From RGIG8050 sp045588915 (lineage in GTDB: Bacteria; Bacillota; Clostridia; Christensenellales; UBA1242), in contig JAZNFA010000008.1 of assembly GCA_045588915.1 (NCBI GenBank), forward strand, positions 158,546 to 222,545: a stretch of 64,000 bases of DNA, written 5' to 3'. The translations under genes and the position numbers were made by a program. Positions 1-10,101 of the stretch are shown here, one piece after another; position 1 is the stretch's first letter, and the number at the start of each line of letters is the position of its first letter. The notes under the pieces were generated by a model that did no database searches, was not told the origin of the DNA, and saw nothing but the letters and a program-made list of their open reading frames with translations.

Positions 1-1002
1 ATTTGAAGTCCATAAAGCTTGTACTTGACCGTTACTTGATGATAGTAACGCAAATTTTTCACCAACTAAATTATATTCAGTATTGTTAATAGCATCATAC
101 AATAATTGTTGTTTTTCAGGTTGGTAGTAAGTATCAATTTGATAGCCGTAATTGATAATGTCATTCTCGCTTAAATTAAGAATTTTAGCAGCTTCTTTCA
201 AAGCCATTGTTTGGTAGTTTGTTCCTAACCATAAAGTTTGTGGGGTTTTAATTTCTAGTGGTTCTTTTAATGCGTCTTGGTATTCTGATTCTGAAATTAA
301 ATTTTGTTCATACATTAGTTTTAAAATTAAATGTGCTCGATTTCGAAAATTCTTATGATTTAAGATTGGGTCATATTTAGTTGGGTTTTTAATAATCCCA
401 GCTAAGCCAGCACTTTCGGCTATTGTTAATTCTGCTGGTGTTTTACTGTAATAAAATTCACTGGCATTCGCAATACCGTAGTTGTTGTTTCCAAAATAAA
501 TTGCGTTTAAATATAATTCGATGATTTCTTCTTTTGTAAAATTTTGTTCAACTTTTAATGCTAAAATTGCTTCTCTTATTTTTCTCTGTAAGGTTTTTTC
601 ATTGGTTAAATATGTGTTTTTGACTAACTGTTGTGTGATTGTACTTGCACCTTCTTTGGAGTACCCAGCTGCTAAATTGTTAACAAGAGCTTTAGCAATT
701 CTTGGTAATGATATACCGTGATGTTGGTAAAAATTTTTATCTTCAACAGCAACAAATGCGTTAATGCAGTTTGGATTGATTTGGTCGATATGACAATATT
801 TAATGTTGTTTTGTGTATCAATAAGTTGTTGTTCACTGTCGTAGAAGGTTGCTGTTTGGCTTAGAGTCGTTAAACGACTAATATCAAGTGTTTCACTGCG
901 CCAGATTAAAGCAAAAGCTATGCCACCACCTAATGCAACAAGAAGCAGTGTAAAAGCAAAAATAATTAAAAGCTTACGAAATAATTTTATTGGTTTGGAC
1001 AC
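1..1002 (-). CDS. Class A penicillin-binding protein, GT51 glycosyltransferase (partial)
   Basis: The minus strand is open from a GTG at 1002 to the window edge, so 334 N-terminal residues are visible and the C-terminus is missing. One membrane helix (about residues 10-32) follows a short basic start. A peptidoglycan glycosyltransferase domain comes next: FVAVEDKNFYQHHGIS holds the expected catalytic Glu, and EGASTITQQLVKN is the second family motif. Such enzymes polymerise lipid II outside the membrane and normally carry a C-terminal transpeptidase domain, which cannot be checked here. The start is well fixed because an in-frame TAA lies at 1006-1008. No Shine-Dalgarno is visible. It diverges from miaB with only about 30 bases between the two start codons. 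Confidence 0.9.
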   Translation of the reverse strand, partial: MSKPIKLFRKLLIIFAFTLLLVALGGGIAFALIWRSETLDISRLTTLSQTATFYDSEQQLIDTQNNIKYCHIDQINPNCINAFVAVEDKNFYQHHGISLPRIAKALVNNLAAGYSKEGASTITQQLVKNTYLTNEKTLQRKIREAILALKVEQNFTKEEIIELYLNAIYFGNNNYGIANASEFYYSKTPAELTIAESAGLAGIIKNPTKYDPILNHKNFRNRAHLILKLMYEQNLISESEYQDALKEPLEIKTPQTLWLGTNYQTMALKEAAKILNLSENDIINYGYQIDTYYQPEKQQLLYDAINNTEYNLVGEKFALLSSSNGQVQALWTSN

Positions 1003-1032
1003 AAGTTATTTTGTGTTAAACTGTGATTGTTT

Positions 1033-2040
1033 ATGAAATTTATACTAAAGAATTATGGTTGTCAGATGAATGTAAATACTGCGGCGAAAATCACACAGCA
1101 GTTATTGGCGGCTGGCCATACGGTGGCTTCTTGTGATGAGAAAGCAGATGTGATTATTTTTAATACATGCTGTGTACGCAATACAGCTGAACAAAAAATT
1201 TTATCACATATTGCTCTGGCAAAACAGTTGAGAAAAAATAAGCCAAATTTGAAAATTGCTGTCATTGGTTGTTTGTCTGCTCGACGTAAAATCAATGGTG
1301 TTGATATCTTGTTGGGTACTGAAAACGCAATGGAAGTTGTGGAAAAATTGGGAGCTGCCATACAAAAGTTACCACCGGAAGCTTCGGATACAGCATATAT
1401 CGACATTACCTATGGATGTGAAAATTATTGTAGTTATTGTATTGTTCCTTTTGTCCGTGGAAAGTTACGCATCAGGCCGATAGAAGAAATTTATGAAGAA
1501 TTTAATCAGGTTAAAGATACAGCAAAGCATATCTATTTACTTGGTCAGAATGTAAATGCTTATCCTAATTTCCCACAGTTGCTAGCAAATTTAGCTCAAC
1601 AACCAGGAGATTTTATGTTGCATTTTTTATCGGCTCATCCAAAAGATTTTGATATTGAAACAATTAAAGTAATGGCTAGTTATCCTAAAATTGCACACGA
1701 CATTCATTTACCTATTCAAAGTGGATGTGATAAAATTTTAAAACTAATGAATCGTAAATATTGTGTGTCGGACTATTTAAAACTGGTTGAAATGTTACGG
1801 AAATATATTCCTGATATACATATCACAACTGATATAATTTGTGGATTTCCGGGGGAAACGGAAGAGGATTTTGAAACTACGGTAAAACTTGTGGAAAAGA
1901 TTAAATTTAGTGCTGCATATATTTTCCCTTATAGTAATCGTTCGGGGACTGTTGCTGATAAAATGGAAAATCAAGTACCATTTCAAACACGCAAAGCAAG
2001 GGCGACAAAGTTGGTTGAAATTATGCGAAAAATGTCGTAA
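1033..2040 (+). CDS. miaB: tRNA 2-methylthio-N6-adenosine methylthiotransferase MiaB, lacking TRAM
   Basis: Radical-SAM methylthiotransferase that modifies A37 of tRNAs reading UNN codons. The N-terminal UPF0004 domain supplies three cluster cysteines (C10 in YGCQMN, C46 in NTCCVR, C80 in IGCLSAR). The radical-SAM cysteines are C129, C133 and C136 (YGCENYCSYC). NTCCVRNTAE and LLGQNVNAY fit MiaB better than RimO or MtaB. The protein is about 335 residues, about 100 shorter than usual: the linker before the radical-SAM core is short and the C-terminal TRAM domain is absent. Only 26 bases separate the stop from mutS, so no frameshifted TRAM remnant can hide there. ATG 1033 gives the family-like start MKFILKNYGCQMN; a TTG at 1027 is the alternative. 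Position before mutS matches other Bacillota. Confidence 0.92.
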   Translation: MKFILKNYGCQMNVNTAAKITQQLLAAGHTVASCDEKADVIIFNTCCVRNTAEQKILSHIALAKQLRKNKPNLKIAVIGCLSARRKINGVDILLGTENAMEVVEKLGAAIQKLPPEASDTAYIDITYGCENYCSYCIVPFVRGKLRIRPIEEIYEEFNQVKDTAKHIYLLGQNVNAYPNFPQLLANLAQQPGDFMLHFLSAHPKDFDIETIKVMASYPKIAHDIHLPIQSGCDKILKLMNRKYCVSDYLKLVEMLRKYIPDIHITTDIICGFPGETEEDFETTVKLVEKIKFSAAYIFPYSNRSGTVADKMENQVPFQTRKARATKLVEIMRKMS

Positions 2041-2066
2041 AATAGCAAGGTTAAAGGAGTTTAAAA

Positions 2067-4418
2067 ATGGCTTTATCACCAGCAATGAAAAAATATTTAG
2101 AATTAAAAGCACAGTATCCAGATTGTATTGTGTTTTATCGTTTAGGTGACTTTTATGAAATATTTTTTGATGATGCAAAACAAGTTTCTTCGGCAATTGG
2201 TTTAACGTTGACAGGTCGTTCGTGTGGGTTAGAAGAAAAAGCCCCAATGTGTGGTGTTCCATATCATGCGGCGAATTTATATATCAAAAAATTAGTTGAA
2301 TTGGGTTTTAAAATTGCTATTGCTGAACAATTAGAAGCAGCAAATGGAAAAACATTAATCAATCGTGATGTTGTTCGTGTTATAACAAGTGGTACTGTGA
2401 TTGATGATGCAATGTTAAGTGCTGATAGTAATAACTTTATTGCAAGTATTTACGAAGTTGATAATACTTCAACTGTTTATGCTGCATGGGCAGATATTAT
2501 GACCGGAGAGTTTTATGTTGCCCAGTTCGATAGCTACGATAATGCTGTTTCACGTATTCGCCCAAAAGAGGTTATTACAAAAAAACATTTTGGATACGCT
2601 TTTGTTGCAAAACAAGCAACACAAACAATTAAAAAATATTTCAATGTAAACACAACGCAGATTTTTGATATTCCGGAAAATTCCCCATTAATCAATGCTG
2701 CAGGTGCTTTATTAGAATACTTATTAATGACTGCCAAAAATAAATTATCAAATATTACTAAAATTCTATTAGTACGTGATGATAATTTTATGGTACTTGA
2801 TAAAATTGCTCGTGATACTTTAGAGATTGTATTATCTTATCGTAACAATACAAAAGCAGGTAGTTTGTTGTCTTCACTTGATAAAACGAAAACTCCAATG
2901 GGGGCTCGTTTGTTAGCTGATTGGGTTACGGCGCCATTGCGAAATGTTGAAATGATTCTTGCACGTCAAAATGCAGTTCAAGAATTATTTAATGATTCGA
3001 AAAATTGTCAATCGCTCCGTGAAATTTTAGAACGTTTTAATGATTTGGGTCGCTTTTGTGGTAAGGTTGCGAATGGTAATGTTAATCCAAAAGATGTATT
3101 AAATTTTACGGATACATTACTTTTGGTTGAAGAAGTAAAATCTTTTATTGCGAAGAATTGTCATTCTGAGTTGTTATTAAAAATGGGTGAACAATTAAAT
3201 TCGCTTACTGAATTACGTGCATTATTGTTAAAGGCAATTAAGCAAGACCCCAGTACAATTCTCAGTGATGGTAATTATATTAAAGAAGGTTATAATGAAA
3301 AACTCGATGAATTACGTAATATCGGCACTTTGGGTAAAAAGTGGTTGTTGGCATTAGAGATTAAAGAACGTGAAGAAACCGGTGTTGAAAAAATTAAAAT
3401 CGCATATAATCGTGTCGCTGGTTACTATATTGAATTGCCGATGAATGCTTTAAAACAAATTCCATACCGATATGTTCGTAAGGGTAGTACCTTAAATACA
3501 GAACGTTATACAACGGATGAACTGCGTGAAATTGAAGGAAAAATTTTAAATGCATCTGATGAAGCAATCAAAATGGAGCAAGTAATCTTTGGGGAAATTA
3601 TCAGTGCAATCCAACAATGTATTCCTGCAATCCAACAAGATGCTTTCTCAATTGCAAACATTGACGTCGTTGCTAATTTAGCTTATCTAGCTTATAAAAA
3701 CCAATGGGTGCGCCCAGAAATAAACACTGAAGGAATTTTACAATTAGAGTCGGCACGCCATCCAGTTTTAGAAGATTTATTGCCAACCAATGAATTTGTT
3801 GCAAATGATTGTGATTTAAATCACGAAAATACGACAATGTTAATCACTGGACCCAATATGGCAGGTAAATCAACTTATATGAAAACTGTTGCTTTGAATG
3901 TGATTATGGCACATCTGGGTTCATTTATTCCATGCAGTAACGCAAAAGTTCCATTGACCGATCGTGTTTTTACGCGTATTGGTGCCAGTGATGATATGAT
4001 GACCGGGAAGTCTACCTTTATGGTTGAAATGAACGAGGTTTCTAATATTGTTCACAATGCTACTAAAAATAGTCTTTTGCTTTTGGATGAAATTGGTCGT
4101 GGTACAGGAACAAACGATGGTTACGCATTGGCAAAGGCAATTTTGACTTATATTATTGAAGAGATTGGAAGTAAGACCTTGTGTGCAACTCATTTCCACG
4201 AGTTGATAGAATTAGGCAGAACCTATTCTCAAGTGCAAAATTATAAAGTCTTAACTTCAAATATCAATGGCCAAATTATTTTTTTACATAAAGTTGTTAA
4301 GGGTGAAGAGCAAAATAGTTTTGGTGCTGAAGTTGCGCAACTTTCAGGTTTGCCCGAAGTTATTATTCAGAATGCAAAAAAAATAATGAAGGAAAGAGAA
4401 ACAAATGAAAACAATTAA
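2067..4418 (+). CDS. mutS: DNA mismatch repair protein MutS
   Basis: Mismatch-recognition ATPase. The N-terminal mismatch-binding domain has the Phe-x-Glu wedge in GDFYEIF. The C-terminal ATPase has Walker A TGPNMAGKST (about residues 594-603), Walker B LLLLDEIGRGT and the conserved CATHFHEL. At 783 residues it is shorter than typical MutS (about 850) because the C-terminal tail is nearly absent, so the tetramerisation and clamp-binding tail may be missing. It has a clear AAAGGAG upstream of ATG 2067, typical of an internal operon gene, and its end overlaps mutL by 14 bases, indicating translational coupling. Confidence 0.97.
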   Translation: MALSPAMKKYLELKAQYPDCIVFYRLGDFYEIFFDDAKQVSSAIGLTLTGRSCGLEEKAPMCGVPYHAANLYIKKLVELGFKIAIAEQLEAANGKTLINRDVVRVITSGTVIDDAMLSADSNNFIASIYEVDNTSTVYAAWADIMTGEFYVAQFDSYDNAVSRIRPKEVITKKHFGYAFVAKQATQTIKKYFNVNTTQIFDIPENSPLINAAGALLEYLLMTAKNKLSNITKILLVRDDNFMVLDKIARDTLEIVLSYRNNTKAGSLLSSLDKTKTPMGARLLADWVTAPLRNVEMILARQNAVQELFNDSKNCQSLREILERFNDLGRFCGKVANGNVNPKDVLNFTDTLLLVEEVKSFIAKNCHSELLLKMGEQLNSLTELRALLLKAIKQDPSTILSDGNYIKEGYNEKLDELRNIGTLGKKWLLALEIKEREETGVEKIKIAYNRVAGYYIELPMNALKQIPYRYVRKGSTLNTERYTTDELREIEGKILNASDEAIKMEQVIFGEIISAIQQCIPAIQQDAFSIANIDVVANLAYLAYKNQWVRPEINTEGILQLESARHPVLEDLLPTNEFVANDCDLNHENTTMLITGPNMAGKSTYMKTVALNVIMAHLGSFIPCSNAKVPLTDRVFTRIGASDDMMTGKSTFMVEMNEVSNIVHNATKNSLLLLDEIGRGTGTNDGYALAKAILTYIIEEIGSKTLCATHFHELIELGRTYSQVQNYKVLTSNINGQIIFLHKVVKGEEQNSFGAEVAQLSGLPEVIIQNAKKIMKERETNENN

Positions 4419-6225
4419 CGTTTTACCACCAGTTATTTATAATCGTTTAGCTGCTGGGGAAGTGGTTGAAAATCCTGCCTCTATTGTTAAAGAATTATTA
4501 GAAAATTCTTTGGATGCACAAGCTAAACATCTTACAGTGCAAATTAACAATGGTGGTATTGATGAAATTGTAATTATCGATGATGGTGAAGGTGTTGCAG
4601 AAAGTGAATTGCCAAAAGTATTTTTGCCACACGCAACAAGCAAAATTAAAACAGTTGATGATATAGACCAAATAAGTTCACTCGGTTTTCGTGGGGAAGC
4701 TTTAGCATCAATTGCCTCAGTTGCCAAAGTAACATTTACTTCTAAACCAGCAAGTCAGGATTATGCAGTTCAAATCAATCAAGATAACGAACAGCAATAC
4801 ACTGGTGGCAATAACGGAACTACTGTTCGTGTTGCTAACCTATTTTATAACACACCGGCGCGTAAAAAATTCTTACGTAGTTCAAATATTGAAAAGAATC
4901 ACGTTACGCAAATTATTCACGAGATTATTTTCGCTCATCCGGAATTAAACCTGCGTTATTATATTGATAATGAATTAGTGCTTGATTATCGTGGTAAGGG
5001 GTTAGTTGACGCAATCAGTCAAATCTATGGAGTTGATCAAAGTCAGTTGATTAGCGTCGCTAATGAAAGTGATTTAATCAAAGTCAATGGATATATTTCT
5101 AACTTGAATTTATCAAAAGTGAATCGTGATCGTCAGGTTGTAATTATTAATGGCCGTGTAGTTAATGGTGGTTTGGTTGCAAAAACCATCAATGAAACAA
5201 TGGGGAACTATTTACCAATAAAAGAGTATCCAGTTTTCGTTTTGCATTTTTCTGTCGCTGTGGGCAGTGTTGATGTAAATGTTCATCCTCAAAAACGCGA
5301 AGTGCGTTTTGATAATAATGAAAGTATTGTTAGTTTTATTCGAGAAACAATTACTAATACGATGGAAACATTCTTTTTATCACAAATTTCAGAATTAACT
5401 AAACCAACCGAGCAATCTGTCGAAAAGAAAGAATCACTGCAAGGTTCAAATGCTGAAAATATCTCTCAACAAGATGTTGCTATGCCAGTTGGTCATTCTT
5501 TTAATCCAACACAAACGCAGTCAAGTACTGTGTTAATTCAGTCACTGAATGTATTTGAAAATCGAAATGAAATAGTTAAATCTGCACCAAATATTTTAAA
5601 CAGTTTTAACTTTAATGAACCTGTTACTGGTAAACAGACCAGTGCCTTGTCGGAAAATAATTTTTCTATTTTAGGTCAAATTTTTGATACATATTTATTA
5701 GTTCGTACATCAGAAAGTTTGCTTATTGTTGACCAACACGCCATGGCAGAAAGAATGAACTATGATCGTTTTTGTGATGAAATTGATCAGGCGAATGTTC
5801 AATCGCAAATGCTTTTGTCTCCGATTATTATATCTGTCACACCTAAGGAGTTAATACGTTTTAACGAGATTAAACCTTTATTATTAGGATTTGGTTTTGA
5901 TTGTGATGAGTTTGGGACAGACTCAATTCGTATTTCTGCTGTTCCGGCAATGATGGTGAATGCTTCATTAAAAGATTTTATTAAAGTTTTACTTGATGAT
6001 AAAACGGTTGTTAATGATAGCTTGAGTGACGTGGTTAAGCATCGTGTGGCAACTGCTGCTTGTAAGGCAAGTATTAAAGCAGGTGATGTATTATCAAATG
6101 AACAAATTAACATTTTTATGAATGATTATTTTGCTAGCAAAAATGTTCCGTTGTGTCCACACGGTCGACCAATTATGTTAGTTTTTAATCAAAACAAATT
6201 AGAAACATTATTTGCTAGAAAGTGA
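4405..6225 (+). CDS. mutL: DNA mismatch repair endonuclease MutL
   Basis: GHKL ATPase that couples MutS recognition to strand incision. N-terminal motifs are ENSLDA (catalytic Glu and Mg-binding Asn), DDGEGV, HATSK and LGFRGEAL. The C-terminal domain carries nuclease motifs: DQHA at residues 443-446 followed by E449, then ACKASIKAGD and CPHGRP. The usual second acidic residue of DQHA-x2-E-x4-E is Asp454 here, a conservative change. The linker (about 330-420) is Ser/Gln/Asn rich and poorly ordered. Presence of the nuclease motifs fits an organism that makes its own nick rather than using MutH. Length of 606 is normal. Overlaps mutS. Confidence 0.96.
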   Translation: MKTINVLPPVIYNRLAAGEVVENPASIVKELLENSLDAQAKHLTVQINNGGIDEIVIIDDGEGVAESELPKVFLPHATSKIKTVDDIDQISSLGFRGEALASIASVAKVTFTSKPASQDYAVQINQDNEQQYTGGNNGTTVRVANLFYNTPARKKFLRSSNIEKNHVTQIIHEIIFAHPELNLRYYIDNELVLDYRGKGLVDAISQIYGVDQSQLISVANESDLIKVNGYISNLNLSKVNRDRQVVIINGRVVNGGLVAKTINETMGNYLPIKEYPVFVLHFSVAVGSVDVNVHPQKREVRFDNNESIVSFIRETITNTMETFFLSQISELTKPTEQSVEKKESLQGSNAENISQQDVAMPVGHSFNPTQTQSSTVLIQSLNVFENRNEIVKSAPNILNSFNFNEPVTGKQTSALSENNFSILGQIFDTYLLVRTSESLLIVDQHAMAERMNYDRFCDEIDQANVQSQMLLSPIIISVTPKELIRFNEIKPLLLGFGFDCDEFGTDSIRISAVPAMMVNASLKDFIKVLLDDKTVVNDSLSDVVKHRVATAACKASIKAGDVLSNEQINIFMNDYFASKNVPLCPHGRPIMLVFNQNKLETLFARK

Positions 6226-6240
6226 CTATTGTGGTAAAAT
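6212..6240 (+). promoter_or_regulatory. Promoter of the P-type ATPase gene, leaderless geometry
   Basis: TTGCTA (6212-6217), 17-base spacer, TAAAAT (6235-6240). The -10 box ends six bases before ATG 6247, so transcription would start at or next to the start codon. The promoter overlaps the end of mutL. Confidence 0.6.
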
Positions 6241-6246
6241 AGTAAG

Positions 6247-8796
6247 ATGGAGAGTGTAGGATTAATGAACTCTGTGTCTGATACTGTTTTTACTGGACGT
6301 TCTCGTAGGGCAGTTAATGCGTATAAACGTAAATTTGCTTCTACATGGAAAAAGAATCCGCCAGTTAATCCAGAACGATACACACCAAATTTGGAAACGG
6401 GTTTAACAAATAAACAAGTTAAAAGTCGTATTGATGATTGTTTGGTGAATTATGTAAAGCGTGGTACAACCAAATCTGTTGGTGCAATTTTTTTTACAAA
6501 TATTTTTACTTTTTATAATATTTTAGCATTAATCATCGGTGCCATTTTAATTTATTCAATTACTGTGTTGCAACCTAGTATCGACCCTGAAATTTTAGAA
6601 AGAGAAAATGTCACAAAAATTGGAATACCAAGTTTATTGTTTTTGTTGATATTTACGGCGAATATTGCAATTGGTATTTTCCAGGAATTGCGTGCAAAAT
6701 TTACTATTGAAAAGTTAACCATTGTTGCTTCTTCAAAAGTAAAAGTTTTACGTGATGGACAAACAAAAGTAATATTGCCTGAAGATATTGTGTTGGATGA
6801 TGTAGTACTTTTGTCTGCTGGTGGACAAATTCAATCTGATGGCGTTTTGCTTGAAGGAGTAATTGAAGTTAACGAAAGTCTTTTGACCGGTGAATCTATT
6901 CCAGTGCAGAAGAAAGTCGGTGATAAACTTTTAGCAGGTTCTTTTGTTGTTAGTGGAACTGGCAAATATCACGTTAACAAAATTGGTAAAGATAATTATA
7001 TTCAAAGTGTTGCAAATAACGCAAGTCGCTATGTTGCTCCACGTTCGGAGTTGTTTAATGCATTAAAATCAATGATTAAATTCATTGGTGTGTTTATTAT
7101 AATTTTGTCTTCTATTTTGGTTGCTATGCAAATTATTACAGTATCAGAAATTGCCCCATATTCAGTACTTAAAATTATTTCGCAAACGAGTGGGGCTATT
7201 TTAGGAATGATTCCGGCAGGAATGTTCTTGTTGTCTTCAATGGCATTGATGGTTGGTGTTATTAATTTAGGAAAAGAAAATACTTGGGTGCGTGAGCTTT
7301 ATTGTATTGAAATGTTAGCGCGCGTTAATACATTATGCTTGGATAAAACAGGCACTATTACTGACGGTACAATGAAAGTTGTCGACGTGATTGCAATTAA
7401 ACACGAAGGGAAAAAAGTTGACTTCAAACAAGTAATGTCGTCAATGTTGTATGCGTTGGAAGACAATAATCAAACATCTTTAGCTATGAAAGATTATTTT
7501 GGGCAAGAATGTGTTTATAAAGCAAGGAAAATTATGGCTTTCTCATCTGCTCGAAAAATGTCGGCCGTTACTTTTGGTGCAGGATTGGGTACGTTTGTAA
7601 TGGGTGCACCTGAGTTTATTTTTAATGACCTCGGCAAGAAGCTCAATACAGTTATAACACGTTTTGCAAGTCAAGGTTATCGTGTGCTGGGTATTGGTCG
7701 TTGTGCAGGTGAGATTAAAGATGATACTTTGCCAGGTGCTGTTTCACCAATTGCTTTGATTACATTGCAAGACAATATTCGTCGTGAAGCACCACAAACA
7801 ATTAAATGGTTTGCTGATAATGGTGTGGATATCCGTATCATTTCTGGCGATAATCCAATTACCGTTAGTGAAGTTGCTCGTCGTGCTGGCGTCGTTGGTT
7901 CTGAAAAATATATTTCATTACACGGTTTGTCAAACAATGAAGTTCGTACGGCTGCAAAGGAATATACAATTTTTGGACGCGTAACACCTGAGCAAAAACT
8001 TTTACTAATTAAGGAGTTTAAAAATAACGGTCGTATGGTTGCTATGACTGGTGACGGTGTTAATGATATTTTAGCTTTACGTGAAGCTGATTGTTCGATT
8101 GCTATGGCATCGGGTAGTGAGGCGGCTCGTAATGTTTCGCAACTGGTACTTCTTGATAGTAATTTTTCGAGTATGCCTAAGGTGGTGCTTGAAGGACGTC
8201 GTGTTGTAAACAATGTACAAAAATCGTCATCACTCTTTTTGTTTAAAACATTGTTTACTATTATGTTGACGATTGTTTGTATTTTTTCAAGAGGTGGTTC
8301 GTATTTCTTTGATACAACAAACTTGTTAATCCTAGAAAGTTTGGTAATCGGTATCCCTGCGTTTATGTTAGCACTAGAACGGAATAGTCAGCAGATTAAG
8401 GGACGGTTTATGTTTAATATCATCAAGACGGCTTTATCTGCTGCTTGTGCTACTGTTATTTTTGTTATCGCTTTGTTAATTTTCCGTTCGTTTGATATTT
8501 TCAGTTTGCAAGATGAAAGTGTGTTTAGCACAATGACAATTTATGCAGTTTTAACTACTGGCTTTGCAATGTTGTTCCGTATGATTAAACCAGTTAATGC
8601 TTTCCGTGGGGTTATGTATGTAGTTATGGCTACGTTAGCAATATTTATGATTGTTTATTTCCCCGACTTGTTCCATATGGTGGCATTGATGAATGAAGTT
8701 CATTATTTAATGGTTATTTTGATGGCATTTATGGGATATGCATTAATTTCTTTGTTTGAAAACTTGCTTTCTAAAATTAAATTAACAACCGATTAA
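6247..8796 (+). CDS. HAD-type cation-transporting P-type ATPase
   Basis: P-type pump with the full set of motifs: actuator LTGES, phosphorylation site CLDKTGT (Asp366), hinge MTGDGVND, and about ten membrane helices. It belongs to the P2-like group with IPAGMFLL in membrane segment 4, where classical Ca/Na pumps have PEGL; this resembles the CtpE-type subgroup, which has been linked to calcium uptake. The ion cannot be named from sequence alone. The start at 6247 fits a -10 box six bases upstream; ATG 6265 is the alternative. No Shine-Dalgarno. It follows mutL by 21 bases and precedes ftsZ. Confidence 0.9.
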   Translation: MESVGLMNSVSDTVFTGRSRRAVNAYKRKFASTWKKNPPVNPERYTPNLETGLTNKQVKSRIDDCLVNYVKRGTTKSVGAIFFTNIFTFYNILALIIGAILIYSITVLQPSIDPEILERENVTKIGIPSLLFLLIFTANIAIGIFQELRAKFTIEKLTIVASSKVKVLRDGQTKVILPEDIVLDDVVLLSAGGQIQSDGVLLEGVIEVNESLLTGESIPVQKKVGDKLLAGSFVVSGTGKYHVNKIGKDNYIQSVANNASRYVAPRSELFNALKSMIKFIGVFIIILSSILVAMQIITVSEIAPYSVLKIISQTSGAILGMIPAGMFLLSSMALMVGVINLGKENTWVRELYCIEMLARVNTLCLDKTGTITDGTMKVVDVIAIKHEGKKVDFKQVMSSMLYALEDNNQTSLAMKDYFGQECVYKARKIMAFSSARKMSAVTFGAGLGTFVMGAPEFIFNDLGKKLNTVITRFASQGYRVLGIGRCAGEIKDDTLPGAVSPIALITLQDNIRREAPQTIKWFADNGVDIRIISGDNPITVSEVARRAGVVGSEKYISLHGLSNNEVRTAAKEYTIFGRVTPEQKLLLIKEFKNNGRMVAMTGDGVNDILALREADCSIAMASGSEAARNVSQLVLLDSNFSSMPKVVLEGRRVVNNVQKSSSLFLFKTLFTIMLTIVCIFSRGGSYFFDTTNLLILESLVIGIPAFMLALERNSQQIKGRFMFNIIKTALSAACATVIFVIALLIFRSFDIFSLQDESVFSTMTIYAVLTTGFAMLFRMIKPVNAFRGVMYVVMATLAIFMIVYFPDLFHMVALMNEVHYLMVILMAFMGYALISLFENLLSKIKLTTD

Positions 8797-8854
8797 TTAA
8801 GAAAAAATATTTTACATTTTTATAAATAATCGTTAAACTAAATTGGAGTATATT

Positions 8855-10003
8855 ATGAGTTACGAATTAGAAACTGCAGTAGAATTAAAAACCAGCAAGC
8901 AATTCGAGGATGTGTTTGGTAATCCTCCTGTTGTCAACATTAAAGTTGTTGGTGTCGGTGGTGGTGGATGTAATAGCATTAACCGTATGTTGGAAACTGG
9001 TGTAAATTTGCCCGGTGTAGAATTTATTGCTATCAATACAGACAAAAACGCATTGTCCGTTAATTTGGCAGAAGAAAAATTATGTATTGGGCAACAAGTT
9101 ACCCGAGGTTTTGGTGCAGGAACTAAGCCAGATGTTGGTCAAAAGGCTGCCGAAGAAAGTGCTGATGAAATCCGTGCTGCAATTGATGGTGCAGATATGT
9201 TATTCATTACTGCTGGTATGGGTGGTGGTACTGGTACAGGTGCAGCACCTATCGTTGCACAAATTGCCAGAGAAATGGGTATCTTGACGGTGGCTGTTGT
9301 GACTAAACCATTCAAATTTGAAGGTGCACATCGTATGATGAACGCTGAAATTGGTTTAGAAAATTTAGCAAAATGTGTTGATGCTTATGTTGTTGTTCCT
9401 AACCAAAAATTGGTTGAACATTCATCGGTTAAAACCAGCTTTATTGATGCATTCAAAATGGCAGATGAAGCATTACGACAAGCTGTTATTGGTTTGTCCG
9501 AAGTTATTGTTAATCCAACTTATGTTAACGTTGACTATGCTGATATTAAAGTTGTCTTGGAAAATGCCGGTTTGGCACATATGGGTGTTGGTCGTGCGCA
9601 AGGTCCAAATCGTGTCTTAGAAGCAATTAAGCAAGCAGTCGCAAGTCCTTTGATTGAAACCAGTATTAGTGGTGCAACTCGTTTGATTATGTGCATTAAG
9701 GGTGACGCAACATTACCTTTAGCAGAAGTTTCAAGTTATGTAACGATGGCAAGTAACTTGGTTCACGAAAACTGCAATATCAAATGGAGTGTTGATATCA
9801 ATGAGAAATATGGTGATAGTGTTGAGGTTTTGATTATTGCTTCAGGTTTTGCGCCAAATCAAGCAGAAACTCGTAACCGTATCAACAATCTTGGACCCGA
9901 TGATATTGCGCAACCTGAACCAGTTAAACCAGAGCCACCAGTAACCGGTCAGGCACCAAAATATTTCCGTAACTTCAAGAATTTTTTCAAAAGTAATCGT
10001 TGA
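8855..10003 (+). CDS. ftsZ: Cell division GTPase FtsZ
   Basis: Tubulin-like GTPase that forms the Z ring. VVGVGGGGCNSINRM opens the nucleotide-binding domain and GMGGGTGTGAAP is the tubulin signature; the T7-loop region follows. Total length is 382 residues. The C-terminal linker is short and Pro/Glu rich, and the tail (KYFRNFKNFF) only loosely resembles the usual D-[IV]-P-x-F-[LIV] peptide that binds FtsA and SepF. ATG 8855 is chosen because TTGGAG sits six bases upstream. ftsA is not adjacent, and ftsZ is not next to spoIIGA-sigE as it is in many spore formers. Confidence 0.97.
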   Translation: MSYELETAVELKTSKQFEDVFGNPPVVNIKVVGVGGGGCNSINRMLETGVNLPGVEFIAINTDKNALSVNLAEEKLCIGQQVTRGFGAGTKPDVGQKAAEESADEIRAAIDGADMLFITAGMGGGTGTGAAPIVAQIAREMGILTVAVVTKPFKFEGAHRMMNAEIGLENLAKCVDAYVVVPNQKLVEHSSVKTSFIDAFKMADEALRQAVIGLSEVIVNPTYVNVDYADIKVVLENAGLAHMGVGRAQGPNRVLEAIKQAVASPLIETSISGATRLIMCIKGDATLPLAEVSSYVTMASNLVHENCNIKWSVDINEKYGDSVEVLIIASGFAPNQAETRNRINNLGPDDIAQPEPVKPEPPVTGQAPKYFRNFKNFFKSNR

Positions 10004-10029
10004 CTTTATTAGGTAAAATTTGTTATAAT
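10000..10029 (+). promoter_or_regulatory. rpsO promoter
   Basis: TTGACT (10000-10005), 18-base spacer, TATAAT (10024-10029). This one is leadered: about 65 bases lie between the predicted transcription start and the rpsO start codon. Confidence 0.6.
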
Positions 10030-10101
10030 GCACTCATTATAGCGGTGTTTTGATTGAAATATTTTTACACGGCTTTAATTAAAAGGAGAATGTCACAGAA
10101 A

